Shown one piece after another: positions 32,897-44,421 of a DNA stretch of 64,000 nt (its first letter is position 1; every line of letters begins with the position of its first letter). The stretch covers positions 16,374,436-16,438,435 of the forward strand of contig OZ038470.1 of assembly GCA_964036295.1 (NCBI GenBank), given 5' to 3'. Below the pieces are notes generated by a model. The model was not told the DNA's origin. It saw only the letters and a list, made by a program, of their open reading frames with translations, and ran no database searches. The translations under genes and the position numbers were made by a program. The stretch is from Plumapathes pennacea (Eukaryota > Cnidaria > Anthozoa > Antipatharia > Myriopathidae).

Positions 32897-35800
32897 CTAG
32901 TTCATGGGCTTACAAGCAGAAGGTGACAACATCTTGACGGAGCCTTTAATACCAGCGCGAAAATCTGCCCACTTTTTGACATTCCCTTCAAAGCCATGAC
33001 ACGAACGCGACATCTCGCTAATCTGATCCGCTGAAAGAAACTGATCCCACACATTCAGGTCTGTGAGTTCCCCGACGTAGCATTGAGATGCTTCGAAACC
33101 GCCGCCGACACTGTCTTGGTCTTGTCCAATCACAAGCTTCCCTGTGGGATCGATCACGTGACCTTTCTTGAGATCTACGCCACGTCCTTGGAGCACGCCG
33201 TCTCTGTAGACTTTATATTCGCCTTTCACGTTTTCCCAACTAGCGCAAACGTGGTGCCAGGAGCCGTCTGCTGTGTCAGTAAAGTTGGATGTCCTGCAAT
33301 ATTGAAAAGTATAACCAAACGCATTTGTACTCAGGTGAATTTCTACGTCTAGGCAAGATTTGTTAAAACATATAGTAGGCAGGCTCGATACTCCAGGAAA
33401 TGTCGTTTCTTAGTAGAAAGGGAAAATAAAGTGCTTTCCTAACAGGTAGAAAAAAAAAATAAATTTGCGCCCCGATTTCTTTACATGGTAGTCAGTGTGT
33501 AAAAAGAAAAATTATAAAGTTAATGTACCTTGCACTGGCATCCACGTAGAGACGTATTTCACCACCACCGTTTCCAAGAATGATTCCGTTGCCACTTATC
33601 GATCCTTTTGCGGCGTAACTAAACACGTATTTCTTAGAGGCCGATTCCGTTGTTCGCACCCGGTAACACACAGTAAAAGCGTTGCTTAGCAACAGTCCTT
33701 GATGGATGACAAAGTCTGTAGTTGTTTCCTTGGTGAAATTGAGATCGAAAGAGGTTGGATCAGCTGTGAAATGAGAGATAAAAGGCTGTTATAAAAGCCA
33801 GCGAAATATTGTTCCATAATCAGCACAAACGGTGATTCTCGTTTCTTAATTCAGTATACACAAGATGCGAGTTTCTATTGGTGAGCGGAGACATTTTACA
33901 GAAGCTCAACCGGTATCCAGTCAGAGTTTTTATAGGAAATCTCAGTTATATACTTGCAGAAGGCACTAGAAGAAGTTAGGCCCAGCTCTTTCCACCTCAC
34001 GCACAGCACAGCAAACGTACGTTTTCATTTTTTACACACTCGCACATATACAAATAATCACAAATAATTTGTAAAAACAATTATTATATAACCCTCTTAG
34101 TAACGTGCAAACAATCCCTTAGTTACTAACGAGCAAAACAAGTGCTATTACGTAGCGGTACGGCGGGGTCTAACAAAATTTGGCATCAGGATGAGAACGG
34201 ACGTTCGTTTGATGCCCAACCGGCTGGGAAAATTTTAATTCAAAGATCCTTGGTGTTCTCGCTGTTTCCGGGGTTAAAATGTTTGTCACTGCCAAGAATG
34301 CCGAACGATTTTCTGTGCACAAAAATCACTAAAGCATACAGTTTAGTTTCTGTAATTCGCCAGCCCCTTGCTAAATTGAAAATCGACTTTAACAAATTAT
34401 GCCCGCCTTACGTCTGAATAGAACAGCACTTTTGTGCATAACAAGATCTCTCAGCTGTGTTAATGCTGCACCCCTTTGACTCGCGTAAATACATTACGTG
34501 GGACAATAAAAAGACTCAGTATTGAGTTCGATCACAATGAAATATTTATAACGCAATTTGTCCATACCAGATACACTAATTGCGCTCTGCAAAAGGGGAC
34601 AGCAGGTGAATCGAAGAGCACAAAGAAAACTGAAGTTATTCCTTAGTGGATTTTTCGAGCCCTATATTCTGACCTCTTTACTAGAGAATATTAACGGAAG
34701 CCTTTAAAGAAATAAGTAACTGGGTTCTACTTCGTGCAACATTGTTGGTGCAACTTGCAACATGGTAGTAATACACGCGATGTTACTGTGCAACTTGCAA
34801 TGCAACATAGCTACGCGACCAGTTGCACTGAAAATGTTGTCCGCCTTTACTTCGTAGTGTGAATCATTTATATTACGCTCGCCCTCATGATCCCCTATAC
34901 TAACGGCTAAAATGCTGTCATGTTTTTAAAGCAACTGACTTATTGACCGTGTCATGAAGAAGGAGAGAGCAGGTGTCTTTTATTTTGCTATAACAGTTTC
35001 GTCACATCACGAAAATTCAGCGCGTCTTGTTTCTCCGTTATCAGTTTTGATTTGAAGTTCAGTCCTCTTTATTCCCGTTCGTTTAACTGTTGTTATTGAC
35101 GATTTCCTACGATCACTTTCAAATAAATTGTGCGATAGATAACCTTTATTTAGACGCGATTATTGTAAAAATCGTACAGCTTACAGGTTCGTGGTAAGTG
35201 GGACTAGTTAAAAAGGAATGAGTGGATTTTTGAGAAAAACAATGTTATGGGGAATTGAAAACAGCTCACCCGCTTGGCATCTCTTTCCGATGAATCCCGG
35301 AGGACATTTGCACATAAAGTCGTCACGAGCATACAGAGCGATGCATTTTCCTCCCTCAGCACAGGGATTTTCGGAACAAGGAGTCTACCAAGAGAAATAA
35401 TGTGCCAGTTAAGACATTGCGCAAAAAAATATCTGCACGAAACGGGATCAGTACTCTTGAAACACCAGGGATTTATTATTTTTTTTCGTTTATATTATTT
35501 ATTTATTTATCATCTATTTATTCAGTTACTTTCTCTTGAATTTGAGTTTTGAAAGTTTAAAAACGAAGGAACGTCGTGTTTACGGTGTCCATGATTTTGC
35601 TTGGAATAACAGTCAATTTGAAAGTAAAATAAGTAAAATTTCTGCGAGCTACATATCTATAAGATAATCAGTGTATGAATTTTACAAACTTCCAACCTCT
35701 GATATGAATTCAAAAGGTACTTACGTAGATGCTGTAGTGATGGAAACGTTGACTTGGTTCAAACTTGTTGGACGAGTTGTACTTATTAGAGGCCAGGAGC

Positions 35801-36070
35801 TCGCAGAGAATATGCTTGTTAGCGTGTTCCGCCACATTGAAGGAGAAACAAGACACAGCGCGAAGACAAGCGAACATACAATCCTCGATGTCATTCACCA
35901 AACTTGATCCACCTTGGCTAACATTGAGGTAGTGAAACGGATGTTTAACAAACTTTGCGTGGTAAATTCCCAGAACGCCATCTCTGGTGAGACCTTTGGC
36001 ACACAGAACGTGTTGTTCGGACAGTAAGAACGCACCCGAATGTCAGAAAGAATCTTAACACTCTTGCCAT
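32897..36070 (-). pseudogene. PAN-EGF-pentraxin gene, copy U4 (two disabling lesions)
   Basis: Expected exons: 36070-35725, 35384-35270, 33763-33529 and 33362-32897. Exon 1 lacks 11 nt in the signal-peptide region (near 36029), which shifts the frame and soon gives a stop. Independently, the acceptor of exon 4 is changed from AG to AA (plus-strand tgttaaaaca at 33361-33370, where other copies have tgctaaaac). Exons 2 and 3 remain open, with their own variable-site residues (TESASKK ... KGSISGNG). The Cys-bearing stretch after the lost acceptor also has a Pro to Ser change. Most likely a recent pseudogene; exons 2-4 could still donate sequence to neighbours by conversion. Confidence 0.8.
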
Positions 36071-36340
36071 GATGGAGTCAAAAAACGTCTTAATAAACTA
36101 GCTATGGTATACTCCCTTCTATCATGACTCTTTTGTGTTGTGTCTCAGCCAATGGGAAAAAAAGGAACATTGTAATTACTTTGTGTGTGTTTTGTGTATC
36201 TCCCCGCAGTCGCCTGAGTACCCTGCGAACAGAACCACCTGTTCGCCTAAGGCGAGGATTGAGTTACATCGTCGCTTGTTGAGTTTTTTGTGCTCTCGTA
36301 TTTTTATTGATTCTAAACATTTCGAAATTTGAATGAGAAT
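36071..36340 (-). promoter_or_regulatory. Promoter of U4 copy, single block
   Basis: Only one copy of the promoter block, matching the distal (B-type) copy of U1. It has the ccaat and tcgcctaaggcga motifs. A deletion between the tandem blocks would explain it. Confidence 0.4.
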
Positions 36341-36607
36341 CGGCTCAAGCGGATTATTTAGACACAGCAGCGGCAACAATGTGCTTCATTTGAATGCGTG
36401 TACCCTAGTGCAAACCGTTTTCCTACTGTACAGGAGAACGGAATTCAAACTTCCACTTCCTTTTTCCTCAAAAATCGGAAAACGGAATTTGAACTTCCCG
36501 ATTCTCGTTTTCAGTTTCCGATTTATTGAGATTTCCGTTTCTCGCCAACCGGAAAAATGTTAGCACTTCCTGTCGTCATGAGAAGGCCTGGAAACTAAAT
36601 ACCCAAA

Positions 36608-36715
36608 ATGGCGGCTTTGGAACATATTCTTGATGAGCGCTTTGTCCGCAGTTTTATTCTTGAGGAAAATAATAGCCATAAAGACCTTCTTGTGGTAATC
36701 TTACGGAATGTTTGA
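36608..36715 (+). pseudogene. MAALEHIL ORF, unit U4 (premature stop)
   Basis: Same start as in U1 and U5 but stops at TGA 36713-36715 after 35 codons (gtttga where other copies have gtttgt). Confidence 0.4.
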
Positions 36716-36800
36716 AGTGAACTAAAAATACATCAAAAGCGAGTTTTTATAGATATGGTTGCAACGCTTTTTTTATTCCTTTTTTTTAATCACAGTTATG

Positions 36801-37115
36801 CATCGAGCTAAAAGTTATTGTAACTGTAAATCGTACTTTCCTCTCTTTTCTGTACTAATTCGTTAGCACAGCATTTCCATATTACTAGCACTCCGAATCG
36901 AAACGATTATATACAGCCATACTTTTGTTTAGCAAATGCAACACCAAATGCACGAGTCTGACTGCAGGCGCACTAATCCTGACAAAGGAAAATGACCGGA
37001 AGAAATTTGACTAAAGATAAAGGCACTTGTGGCTAATTTTGAAACTAAAAATGTCTAGAGTTGATCTAGTGTTGCTTTTCACTGTGTAAAACTTTCGCCA
37101 CGTTTTGTAAATAAC
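36801..37115 (-). repeat. Inverted-repeat arm, right, unit U4
   Basis: Partner of 32577-32891. Confidence 0.85.
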
Positions 37116-37393
37116 AGCCCCCCCCCCTCTCCGGAGCCGACCAAAATTACAAATTCCCTGGCCCGGACAACAGAAGCGGGAATCTGGCCGTGTTTGCGAT
37201 CGGTTGTCGAAGTAATGACGTGCCCTGGAGTTTTCGCCCCTTCGCCTTGAAGCATATTTTTCGTTACTACAAACCTACAAACCGTACTTGTCGATGAAAA
37301 TGCGGACTGATTTACACGAGCTTTCTGCGTAGCGGCCATTCCCGGGGCAACACGTTGCTGTACAATTTCCTGCCGCCCTAGACACAGGGCCAT
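37079..37393 (-). CDS. MALCLGRQE ORF, U5 junction
   Basis: Open copy of the frame described at 7289-7585; it starts at the GTF2H2 fragment junction and runs into the inverted-repeat arm. Differences from the U2 copy include Arg to Lys and Leu to Val. Function unknown. Confidence 0.3.
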   Translation of the reverse strand: MALCLGRQEIVQQRVAPGMAATQKARVNQSAFSSTSTVCRFVVTKNMLQGEGAKTPGHVITSTTDRKHGQIPASVVRAREFVILVGSGEGGGLLFTKRGESFTQ

Positions 37394-37897
37394 GTCAGAA
37401 GGGCTTCACAGAGAAATTGGTAAGCAGTTCATCACTTTCTAGAATGGATAACAATAAAGTCCGTTTTGCCGATGCAACTAAATTACCCAAGTTGACTTGC
37501 GTTTTCACCCACCCACGTGACTTTGGCCGAGTCGGTGCAATTTTTAACCCGTTTCCCACTCATTGCGACTCTGCGCACAAACTAAGAATTGTATTTACGA
37601 ATTCTACCTGGAAATTGTTTTGGCAAATTCTTAAAAAGCAATGTATTCATAAGGTCGGTAAGAAATGTACGATATCGACAAATTATGGCCCTTTTTTCAC
37701 TATCCAAAAAAGAGTTTTGCCCCCTCCTCCCTCGCCCCTCCCCCGTCTGGTTTTGCTTCAATTGTCTTACATAGTTTTATTTATCTTGAAAGGCTTACTC
37801 ATGTTCGGAGTGTTGGAAATTGTTCTGTTTCGACTGTGACCAGTTCATCCACGAATCTCTTCACGCTTGCCCCGGTTGCTCGCAACAGTCACGATAG
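37393..37897 (+). pseudogene. GTF2H2 last-two-exon fragment, unit U5 (frameshifted)
   Basis: 37393-37419 plus a last exon from 37793. One base is missing in the gctcggcaac stretch (gctcgcaac here), giving a stop at 37895-37897, and a conserved Gly after a zinc Cys is Trp. Confidence 0.85.
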
Positions 37898-38854
37898 AAA
37901 TCGTTCAAAAGTTGGTTGAACGAGCCTTTAGGCGGACAGATAAATTGTCAATGGTTTGAAGGAAACATTCAAGAAGGTATGGATTGAAACATTTCCCAGT
38001 CTTTTAGTATTCACGGAATCGGGTGGCAGGGAAGCAGCTGGAAACGAATTTGAGCTGAAGAGGACGTTTCCAGCCGACAATTTAACAATGGAAAGTGTCT
38101 TTTTCATGGTAATATCTGTAAGATAAATACAACGGTGTGCCTCACAACATCCAGATCATTGCATTGTATTCCGGTTATCTTGCACCAAGCAATTATATAG
38201 ACGTCACATCCGGCTGGAGATAACGTAGCATCCGGGACATTCAGGTCGAAATGACGTCGCATCTGGGACATTTGACTGGAAATGACGGGATACGTTTCAG
38301 AAATTCGTGGCCACCAACGCCTGACATACTATGGAACAAGGATGGTACTGTAGATAACTGGATATATTAGAATGCCGAAAAAAAAAACAAAAAAAACAAA
38401 ACAAAACCGCACCAAAAGAGATGACTATTGACAGCAAACAAGAAACGTTGTTTACATCGCTCCACTGTTTATTACATTAAAAGTTATTTACACAGAAAGA
38501 AAAGGCGCTCTTCGATCTGCGGCACCGCGAAAAGATGTTTCGACGTCACTTCCGTCATTGACATCACTTCCGTTGGCCAGCGTTTGTCGTCATTACCATC
38601 TAACTTAAGTTTCACCTCGTGTGCCAAGTCTCGTTTTCCTTGTGCACCACTTATGTTATAGAAAATGCATTGGAATAACTTATAGTTGAGTAACAGTCTA
38701 AGTTTTGATTTACTTGGCTATATCTGCTATATCTTAAGTTTTCTGTTTTTGCAAACGTTGCACGAACTACGAAAATTATAACGGCCTACAAAGGTGATAA
38801 GCCTGCAGCATGTCAGTGACGTCATCCAACATGGCGTTTCCTGGATACAGCGTT
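37898..38854. other. Spacer of unit U5
   Basis: Homologous to the U2 spacer, including the extra stretch at about 37990-38075, with an A-rich tract at 38379-38407. No gene is seen. Confidence 0.6.
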
Positions 38855-39169
38855 GCTATTTACAAAACGTGGCGAAAGTTTTACACAGTGAAAATCAACA
38901 CTAGATTAACTCTAGACATTTTTAGTTTCAAAATTAGCCACAAGTGCCTTTATCTTTAGTCAAATTTCTTCCGGTCATTTTCCTTTGTCGGGATTGGTGC
39001 GCCTGCAGTCAGACTCGTGCATTTGGTGTTGCATTTGCTAAACAAAAGTATGGCTGTATATAATCGTTTCGATTCGGAGTGCTAGTAATATGGAAATGCT
39101 GTGCTAACGCATTAATACAGAAAAGAGAGGAAAGTACGATCTTCAGTTACAATAACTTTTAGCTCGATG
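38855..39169 (+). repeat. Inverted-repeat arm, left, unit U5
   Basis: Reverse complement of 43272-43586. Confidence 0.85.
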
Positions 39170-39174
39170 TTTAG

Positions 39175-42100
39175 CTAGTTCATGGGCTTACAAGCAGAAG
39201 GTGACAACATCTTGACAGAGCCTTGAATACCAGCGCGAAAATCTGCCCACTTTTTGACATTCCCTTCAAAGCCATGACACGAACGCGACATTTCGCTAAT
39301 CTGATCCGCTGAAAGAACGTGATCCCACACATTCAGGTCTGTGAGTTCCCCGATGTAGCATTGAAATGCTTGGAAACCGCCGCCGAAAGTGTCTTGCTCT
39401 TGTCCAATCACAAGCACCCCTGTGGGATCGATCACGTGACCTTTCTTGAGATCCACGCCACCTCCTTGGAGCACGCCGTCTCTGTAGAATTTATATTCGC
39501 CTTTCACGTTTTCCCAACTCGCGCAAACGTGGTGCCAGGAGCCGTCTGCTGTGTCATTAAAGTTGGATTTCCTGCAATATTGAAAAGTATAACCAAACAC
39601 GTTTATACTGAACTTGAAGGTTTACTAAAACGCAAAATAGTCAGATTCGTTACTCTAGGAAGTATCGCTTCTTAGTAGAAAAGGAAAATAGAGTGTCCCT
39701 CCCATCAGGTAAAAAAAGACTTAATTTACGACCCAAATATTTAAATATGGCAGTCAGCGCGTAAACAATTAGAAGGATAATTTACCTTCCACTGGAATCC
39801 ACTGTAATTATCATTTCACCACCACCGTTTGCAAAAAGGATTCCGTTGCCATCGCTTGATTCTTTGGCGGCGTAACTGAACACGTATCTTTCATAGGTCG
39901 GTTCCGTTGTTCGCACCCGGAAACATACAGTGAAAGCGTTGCTTAGCAACAATCCTTGATGGATGACAAAGTCTGTAGTTGTTTCCTTGGTGAAATTGAG
40001 GTCGAAAGAGGCTGGATCAGCTGTGAAATGATAGATAAAAGGCTGTTATAAAAGCCAGCGAAATATTGTTCCAAAATGAGCACAAACGGTAATCCTCGTT
40101 TCTTAATTTAGTATACACAAGATGCGCGTTCCTATTGGTCAGCGGAGACATTTTACAGATACTCAACCTGTATCCAGTCAGAGTTTTTATAGGAAATCTC
40201 AGTTATTTACTTGCAGAAGGCACTAGAAGAAGTTAGGCCCAGCTCTTTCCACCTCACGCACAGCAAACGTACGTTTTCTTTTTTACACACTTGCACATAC
40301 ACAAATAATCACAACTAATTTGTAAAAACAATTATTACATAACCCTCTTAGTAACGTGCAAACAATCCCTTAGTTACTAACGAGCAAAACAACTGCTATT
40401 ACGTAGCGGTACGCCGGGGCCTAACAAAATTTGGCATCAGGATGAGAACGGACGTTCGTTTGATGCCCAACGGGCTGGGAAAATTTTAATTCAAAGATCC
40501 TCGGTGTTCTCGTTGTTTCCAGGGTTAAAATGTTTTTCAGTGCCAAGAATGCCGAAAGATTTTCTATGCACAAAAATCACTAAAGCATACAGTTCAGTTT
40601 CTGTAATTTGCCAGCCCCTTGCTAAATTGAAGATCGGTTTTAATTAACAAATTATGCGCGCCTTACGTCTGAATAGAACAGCACTTTTGTGCATAACAAG
40701 AACTCTCAGCTGTGTTAATGCTGCACCCCTTTGACTCGCGTAAATACATTACCTTGGACAATAAAAAGACTCAGTATTGATTTTGATCGATATGAAATAT
40801 TCATAACGCAATTTGTCCATACCAGATACACAAATCGCGCTTTGCAAAAGGGGACAGCAGGTGAATGGAAGAGCACAAAGAAAACTGAAGTTATTCCTTA
40901 GTGAATTTTTCGAGCCCTATATTCTGACCTCTTTACTCGAGAATATTGACGGAAGCAATTTGAAGAAATAAGTAACTGGGTTCTACTTCGTGCAACATTG
41001 TTGGTGCAACTTGCAACATGGTGGTAATACACGCGATGTTACTGTGGAACTTGCAATGCAACATAGCTGCGCAACCAGTTGCACTGAAAATGTTGTCCGC
41101 CTTTACTTCGTGGTGTGATTCATTTATATTTCGCTCGCCCTCATGATCCCCTATACTAACGGCTAAAATGCTGTCATGTTTTTAAGACAACTGACTTATT
41201 GACCGTGTCATGAAGAAGGAGAGAGCAGGTGCCTTTTTATTTTGCTATAACAGTTTCGTCACATCACGAAAATTCAGTGCGTCTTGTTTCTCCGTTATCA
41301 GTTTTGATTTGAAGTTCAGTCCTCTTTATTCCCGTCCGTTTAACTGTTGTTATTGACGATTTCCTAGGATCACTTCCGAATGAATTGTGCGATAGATAAC
41401 CTTTATTTAGACGCGATTATTGTAAATGTCGTACAGCTTACAGGTTCGTGGTAAGTGGGACTAATTAAAAAGCAATGAGTGGATTTTTGAGAAAAACAAT
41501 GTTATGGGGAATTGAAAACAGCTCACCTGCTTCGCATTTCTTTCCGATGAATCCCGGAGGACATTTGCACATAAAGTCGTCACGAACATAAAGAGCGATG
41601 CATTTCCCTCCCTCAGCACAGGGATTTTCGGAACAAGGAGTCTACCAAGAGAATAAGGTGCCAGTTAAGACATTGAACAAAAAAATCCTGCACGAAACGG
41701 GATCAGTACTCTTGAAACTCCTGGGAATTTTTATTTTTTTTTTTGTTTACATATTTTTATGTCTTTTCTGTTTAGTTGTTTAGTTTTTCCTCTTGACCTT
41801 ACGTTTTTAAAGTTTAAAAACGAAGTAACGTCGTACTTACGGTGTCATTATGCTAGGGATAACAGTCAATTTGATAGTAAAATACTCAGAATTTCTGCGA
41901 GCTGAATTTTGCCATTATAACTATAAAATAATTGGTGAATTAATTCTACTAATCTTCCGACCTCAGATACGAACTCAGCAGGTACTTACGTAGATGCTGT
42001 AGTGATGGAAACGTTGACTTGGTTCAAACTTGTCGGACGAGTTGTACTTATCAGAGGCCAGGAGCTCGCAGAGAATATGCTCGTTAACATGTTCCGCCAC

Positions 42101-42346
42101 ATTGAAGGAGAAACAAGACACAGCGCGAAGACAAGCGAACATACAATCCTCGATGTCATTCACCAAACTTGATCCACCTTGGCTAACATTGAGGTAGTGA
42201 AACGGATGTTTAACAAAGTTTGCGTAGTAAATTCCCAGAGCGCCATCTCTGGTGAGACCTTTGGCACACAGAACGTGTTGTTCGGACAGTAAGTGTACTG
42301 CAAAAACGCACCCGAATGTCAGAACGAACCTTAACGCTCCTGCCAT
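39175..42346 (-). CDS. PAN-EGF-pentraxin gene, copy U5 (exon-4 acceptor remodelled)
   Basis: Exons 42346-41990, 41641-41527 and 40020-39786 are intact and in phase; exon 3 uses a gtaaat donor rather than gtacat. The start of exon 4 differs from all other copies. With the usual acceptor (exon to 39624) it is 16 nt short and hits TAA. An AG 17 nt further in (exon 39607-39175) restores the frame, at the cost of the KPC segment and its Cys. Exon 4 otherwise is intact to the stop, with Gln at the position of calcium-loop Glu326 (GGGFQAFQ). Intron 3 is also diverged here. It is either a functional variant with an altered loop or an early pseudogene. Confidence 0.6.
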
Positions 42347-42800
42347 GATGGAGTCAAAAAAAGTCTTAATAAACTAGCTATGCTATACTCCCTTCTATCA
42401 TGACTCCTCAGCCAATGAGAAAAGAAGAAACACTAATTACTTTGTGTGTCCCAGTCGCCTAAGGCGAGGATCGAGTAAAATCGATCGCCTGTTGAGTTTT
42501 TGTGGTTTCGTATTTTTATTGATTCCTGTCATGATGGAATGGAAATAAGTCTTAATAAACTAGCTATGGTATACTCCCCTTTACTACGACTCTCTTGTGT
42601 TGTGTCTCAGCGAATGGGGAAAAAAGGAACATTGTAATAATTATTATTACTTTGTGTGTGTTTTGTGTATCTCGCCCACAGTCGCCTAAATACCCTGGGA
42701 GCAGAACCACCTGTTCGCCTAAGGCGAGGATTGAGTTACATCGTCGCTTGTTGAGTTTTTTGTGCTCTCGTATTTTTATTGATTCTAAACATTTCGAAAT
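42347..42800 (-). promoter_or_regulatory. Promoter of U5 gene, two tandem copies
   Basis: Two promoter blocks with the joint near 42532. TATA-like, CCAAT and tcgcctaaggcga motifs are present. Confidence 0.45.
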
Positions 42801-43080
42801 TTGAATGAGAATCGGCTCAAGCGGATTATTTAGACACAGCAGCGGCAACAATGTGCTTCATTTGAATGCGTGTACCCATAATGCAAACCGTTTTCCTACT
42901 GTACAGGAAAACGGAATTCAAACTTCCACTTCCGTTTTCCTCAAAAATCGGAAAACGGAATTTGAACTTCCCGATTCTCGTTTTCAGTTTCCGATTTATT
43001 GAGATTTCCGTTTCTCGCGAACCGGAAAAATGTTAGCACTTCCTGTCGTCATGAGAAGGCCTGGAAACTAAATACCCAAA

Positions 43081-43260
43081 ATGGCGGCTTTGGAACATAT
43101 TCTTGATGAGCGCTTTGTCCGCAGTTTTATTCTTGAGGAAAATAATAGCCATAAAGACCTTCTTGTGGTAATCTTACCGAACGTTTGTAGCGAACTAAAA
43201 ATACATCAAAAGCGAGTTTTTATAGATATGGTTGCAACGTTTTTTTATTTCTTTTTTTAA
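43081..43260 (+). CDS. MAALEHIL ORF, unit U5 (open)
   Basis: A 59-residue frame homologous to 6804-6980, with one extra Asn (ENNSHKD) and Asn to Asp near the start. It ends just before the inverted-repeat arm. Function unknown. Confidence 0.35.
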   Translation: MAALEHILDERFVRSFILEENNSHKDLLVVILPNVCSELKIHQKRVFIDMVATFFYFFF

Positions 43261-43271
43261 TCAAAGTTATG

Positions 43272-43586
43272 CATCGAGCTAAAAGTTATTGTAACTGAAG
43301 ATCGTACTTTCCTCTCTTTTCTGTACTAATGCGTTAGCACAGCATTTCCATATTACTACCACTCCGAATCGAAACGATTATATACAGCCATACTTTTGTT
43401 TAGCAAATTCAACACCAAATGAACGAGTCTGACTGCAGGCGCACCAATCCCGACAAAGGAAAATGACCGGAAGAAATTTGACTAAAGATAAAGGCACTTG
43501 TGGCTAATTTTGAAACTAAAAATGTCTAGAGTTGATCTAGTGTTGCTTTTCACTGTGTAAAACTTTCGCCACGTTTTGTAAATAGC
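43272..43586 (-). repeat. Inverted-repeat arm, right, unit U5
   Basis: Partner of 38855-39169. Confidence 0.85.
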
Positions 43587-43870
43587 AGTCCCTCCCCTCC
43601 CCCCCTTCCGGAGCCGACCAAAATTACAAATTCCCCGGCCCGAACAACAGAAGCGGGAATCTGGCCGTGTTTCCGATCGGTTGTCGAAGTAATGACGTGC
43701 CCTGGAATTATCGCCCCTTCGCCTTGAAGCATATTTTTCGTTACTACAAACCTACAAACCGTACTTGTCGATGAAAATGCGGACTGATTTACACGAGCTT
43801 TCTGCGTAGCGGCCATTCCCGGGGCAACACGTTGCTGTACAATTTCCTGCCGCCCTAGACACAGGGCCAT
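43550..43870 (-). CDS. MALCLGRQE ORF, U6 junction
   Basis: Open copy of the frame at 7289-7585, with GEGAIIPGH where others have GEGAKTPGH. Its 3' part overlaps the inverted-repeat arm and a C-run. Function unknown. Confidence 0.3.
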   Translation of the reverse strand: MALCLGRQEIVQQRVAPGMAATQKARVNQSAFSSTSTVCRFVVTKNMLQGEGAIIPGHVITSTTDRKHGQIPASVVRAGEFVILVGSGRGGGEGLLFTKRGESFTQ

Positions 43871-44421
43871 GTCAGAAGGGCTTCACAGAGAAATTGGTAA
43901 GCAGTTCATCACTTTCTAGAATGGATAACAATAAAGTCCGTTTAGCCGATGCAACTAAATTACCCAAATTGACTTGCGTTTTCACCCACCCACGTGACTT
44001 TGGCCGAGTCAGCGCAATTTTTAACCCGTTTCCCACTCATTGCGACTCTGCGCACAAACTAAGAATTGTATTTAGGAATTCTACCTGGAAATTGTTTTGG
44101 CAAGTTCTTAAAAAGCAATGTATTCACAAGGTCGCTAAGAAATGTACGATATCGACAATTTATGGCCCTTTTTGACTACCCAAAAAAGAGCTTCGCCCCT
44201 CCCACGTCTGGTTTTGCTTCAATTGCCTTACATAGTTTTATTTATCTTGAAAGGCTTACTCATGTTCGGAGTGTGGGAAATTGTTCTGTTTCGACTGTGA
44301 CCAGTTCATCCACGAATTTCTTCACGCTTGCCCCGGTTGCTCGGCAACAGTCACGATAGAAATCGTTCAAAAGTTGGTTGAACGAGCCTTTAGGCTGACA
44401 GATAAATTGTCATTGGTTTGA
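43870..44421 (+). pseudogene. GTF2H2 last-two-exon fragment, unit U6
   Basis: 43870-43896 plus 44254-44421. The C-terminus reads QKLVERAFR and on to TGA at 44419-44421, like U2 and unlike the complete gene. No upstream exons. Confidence 0.85.
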
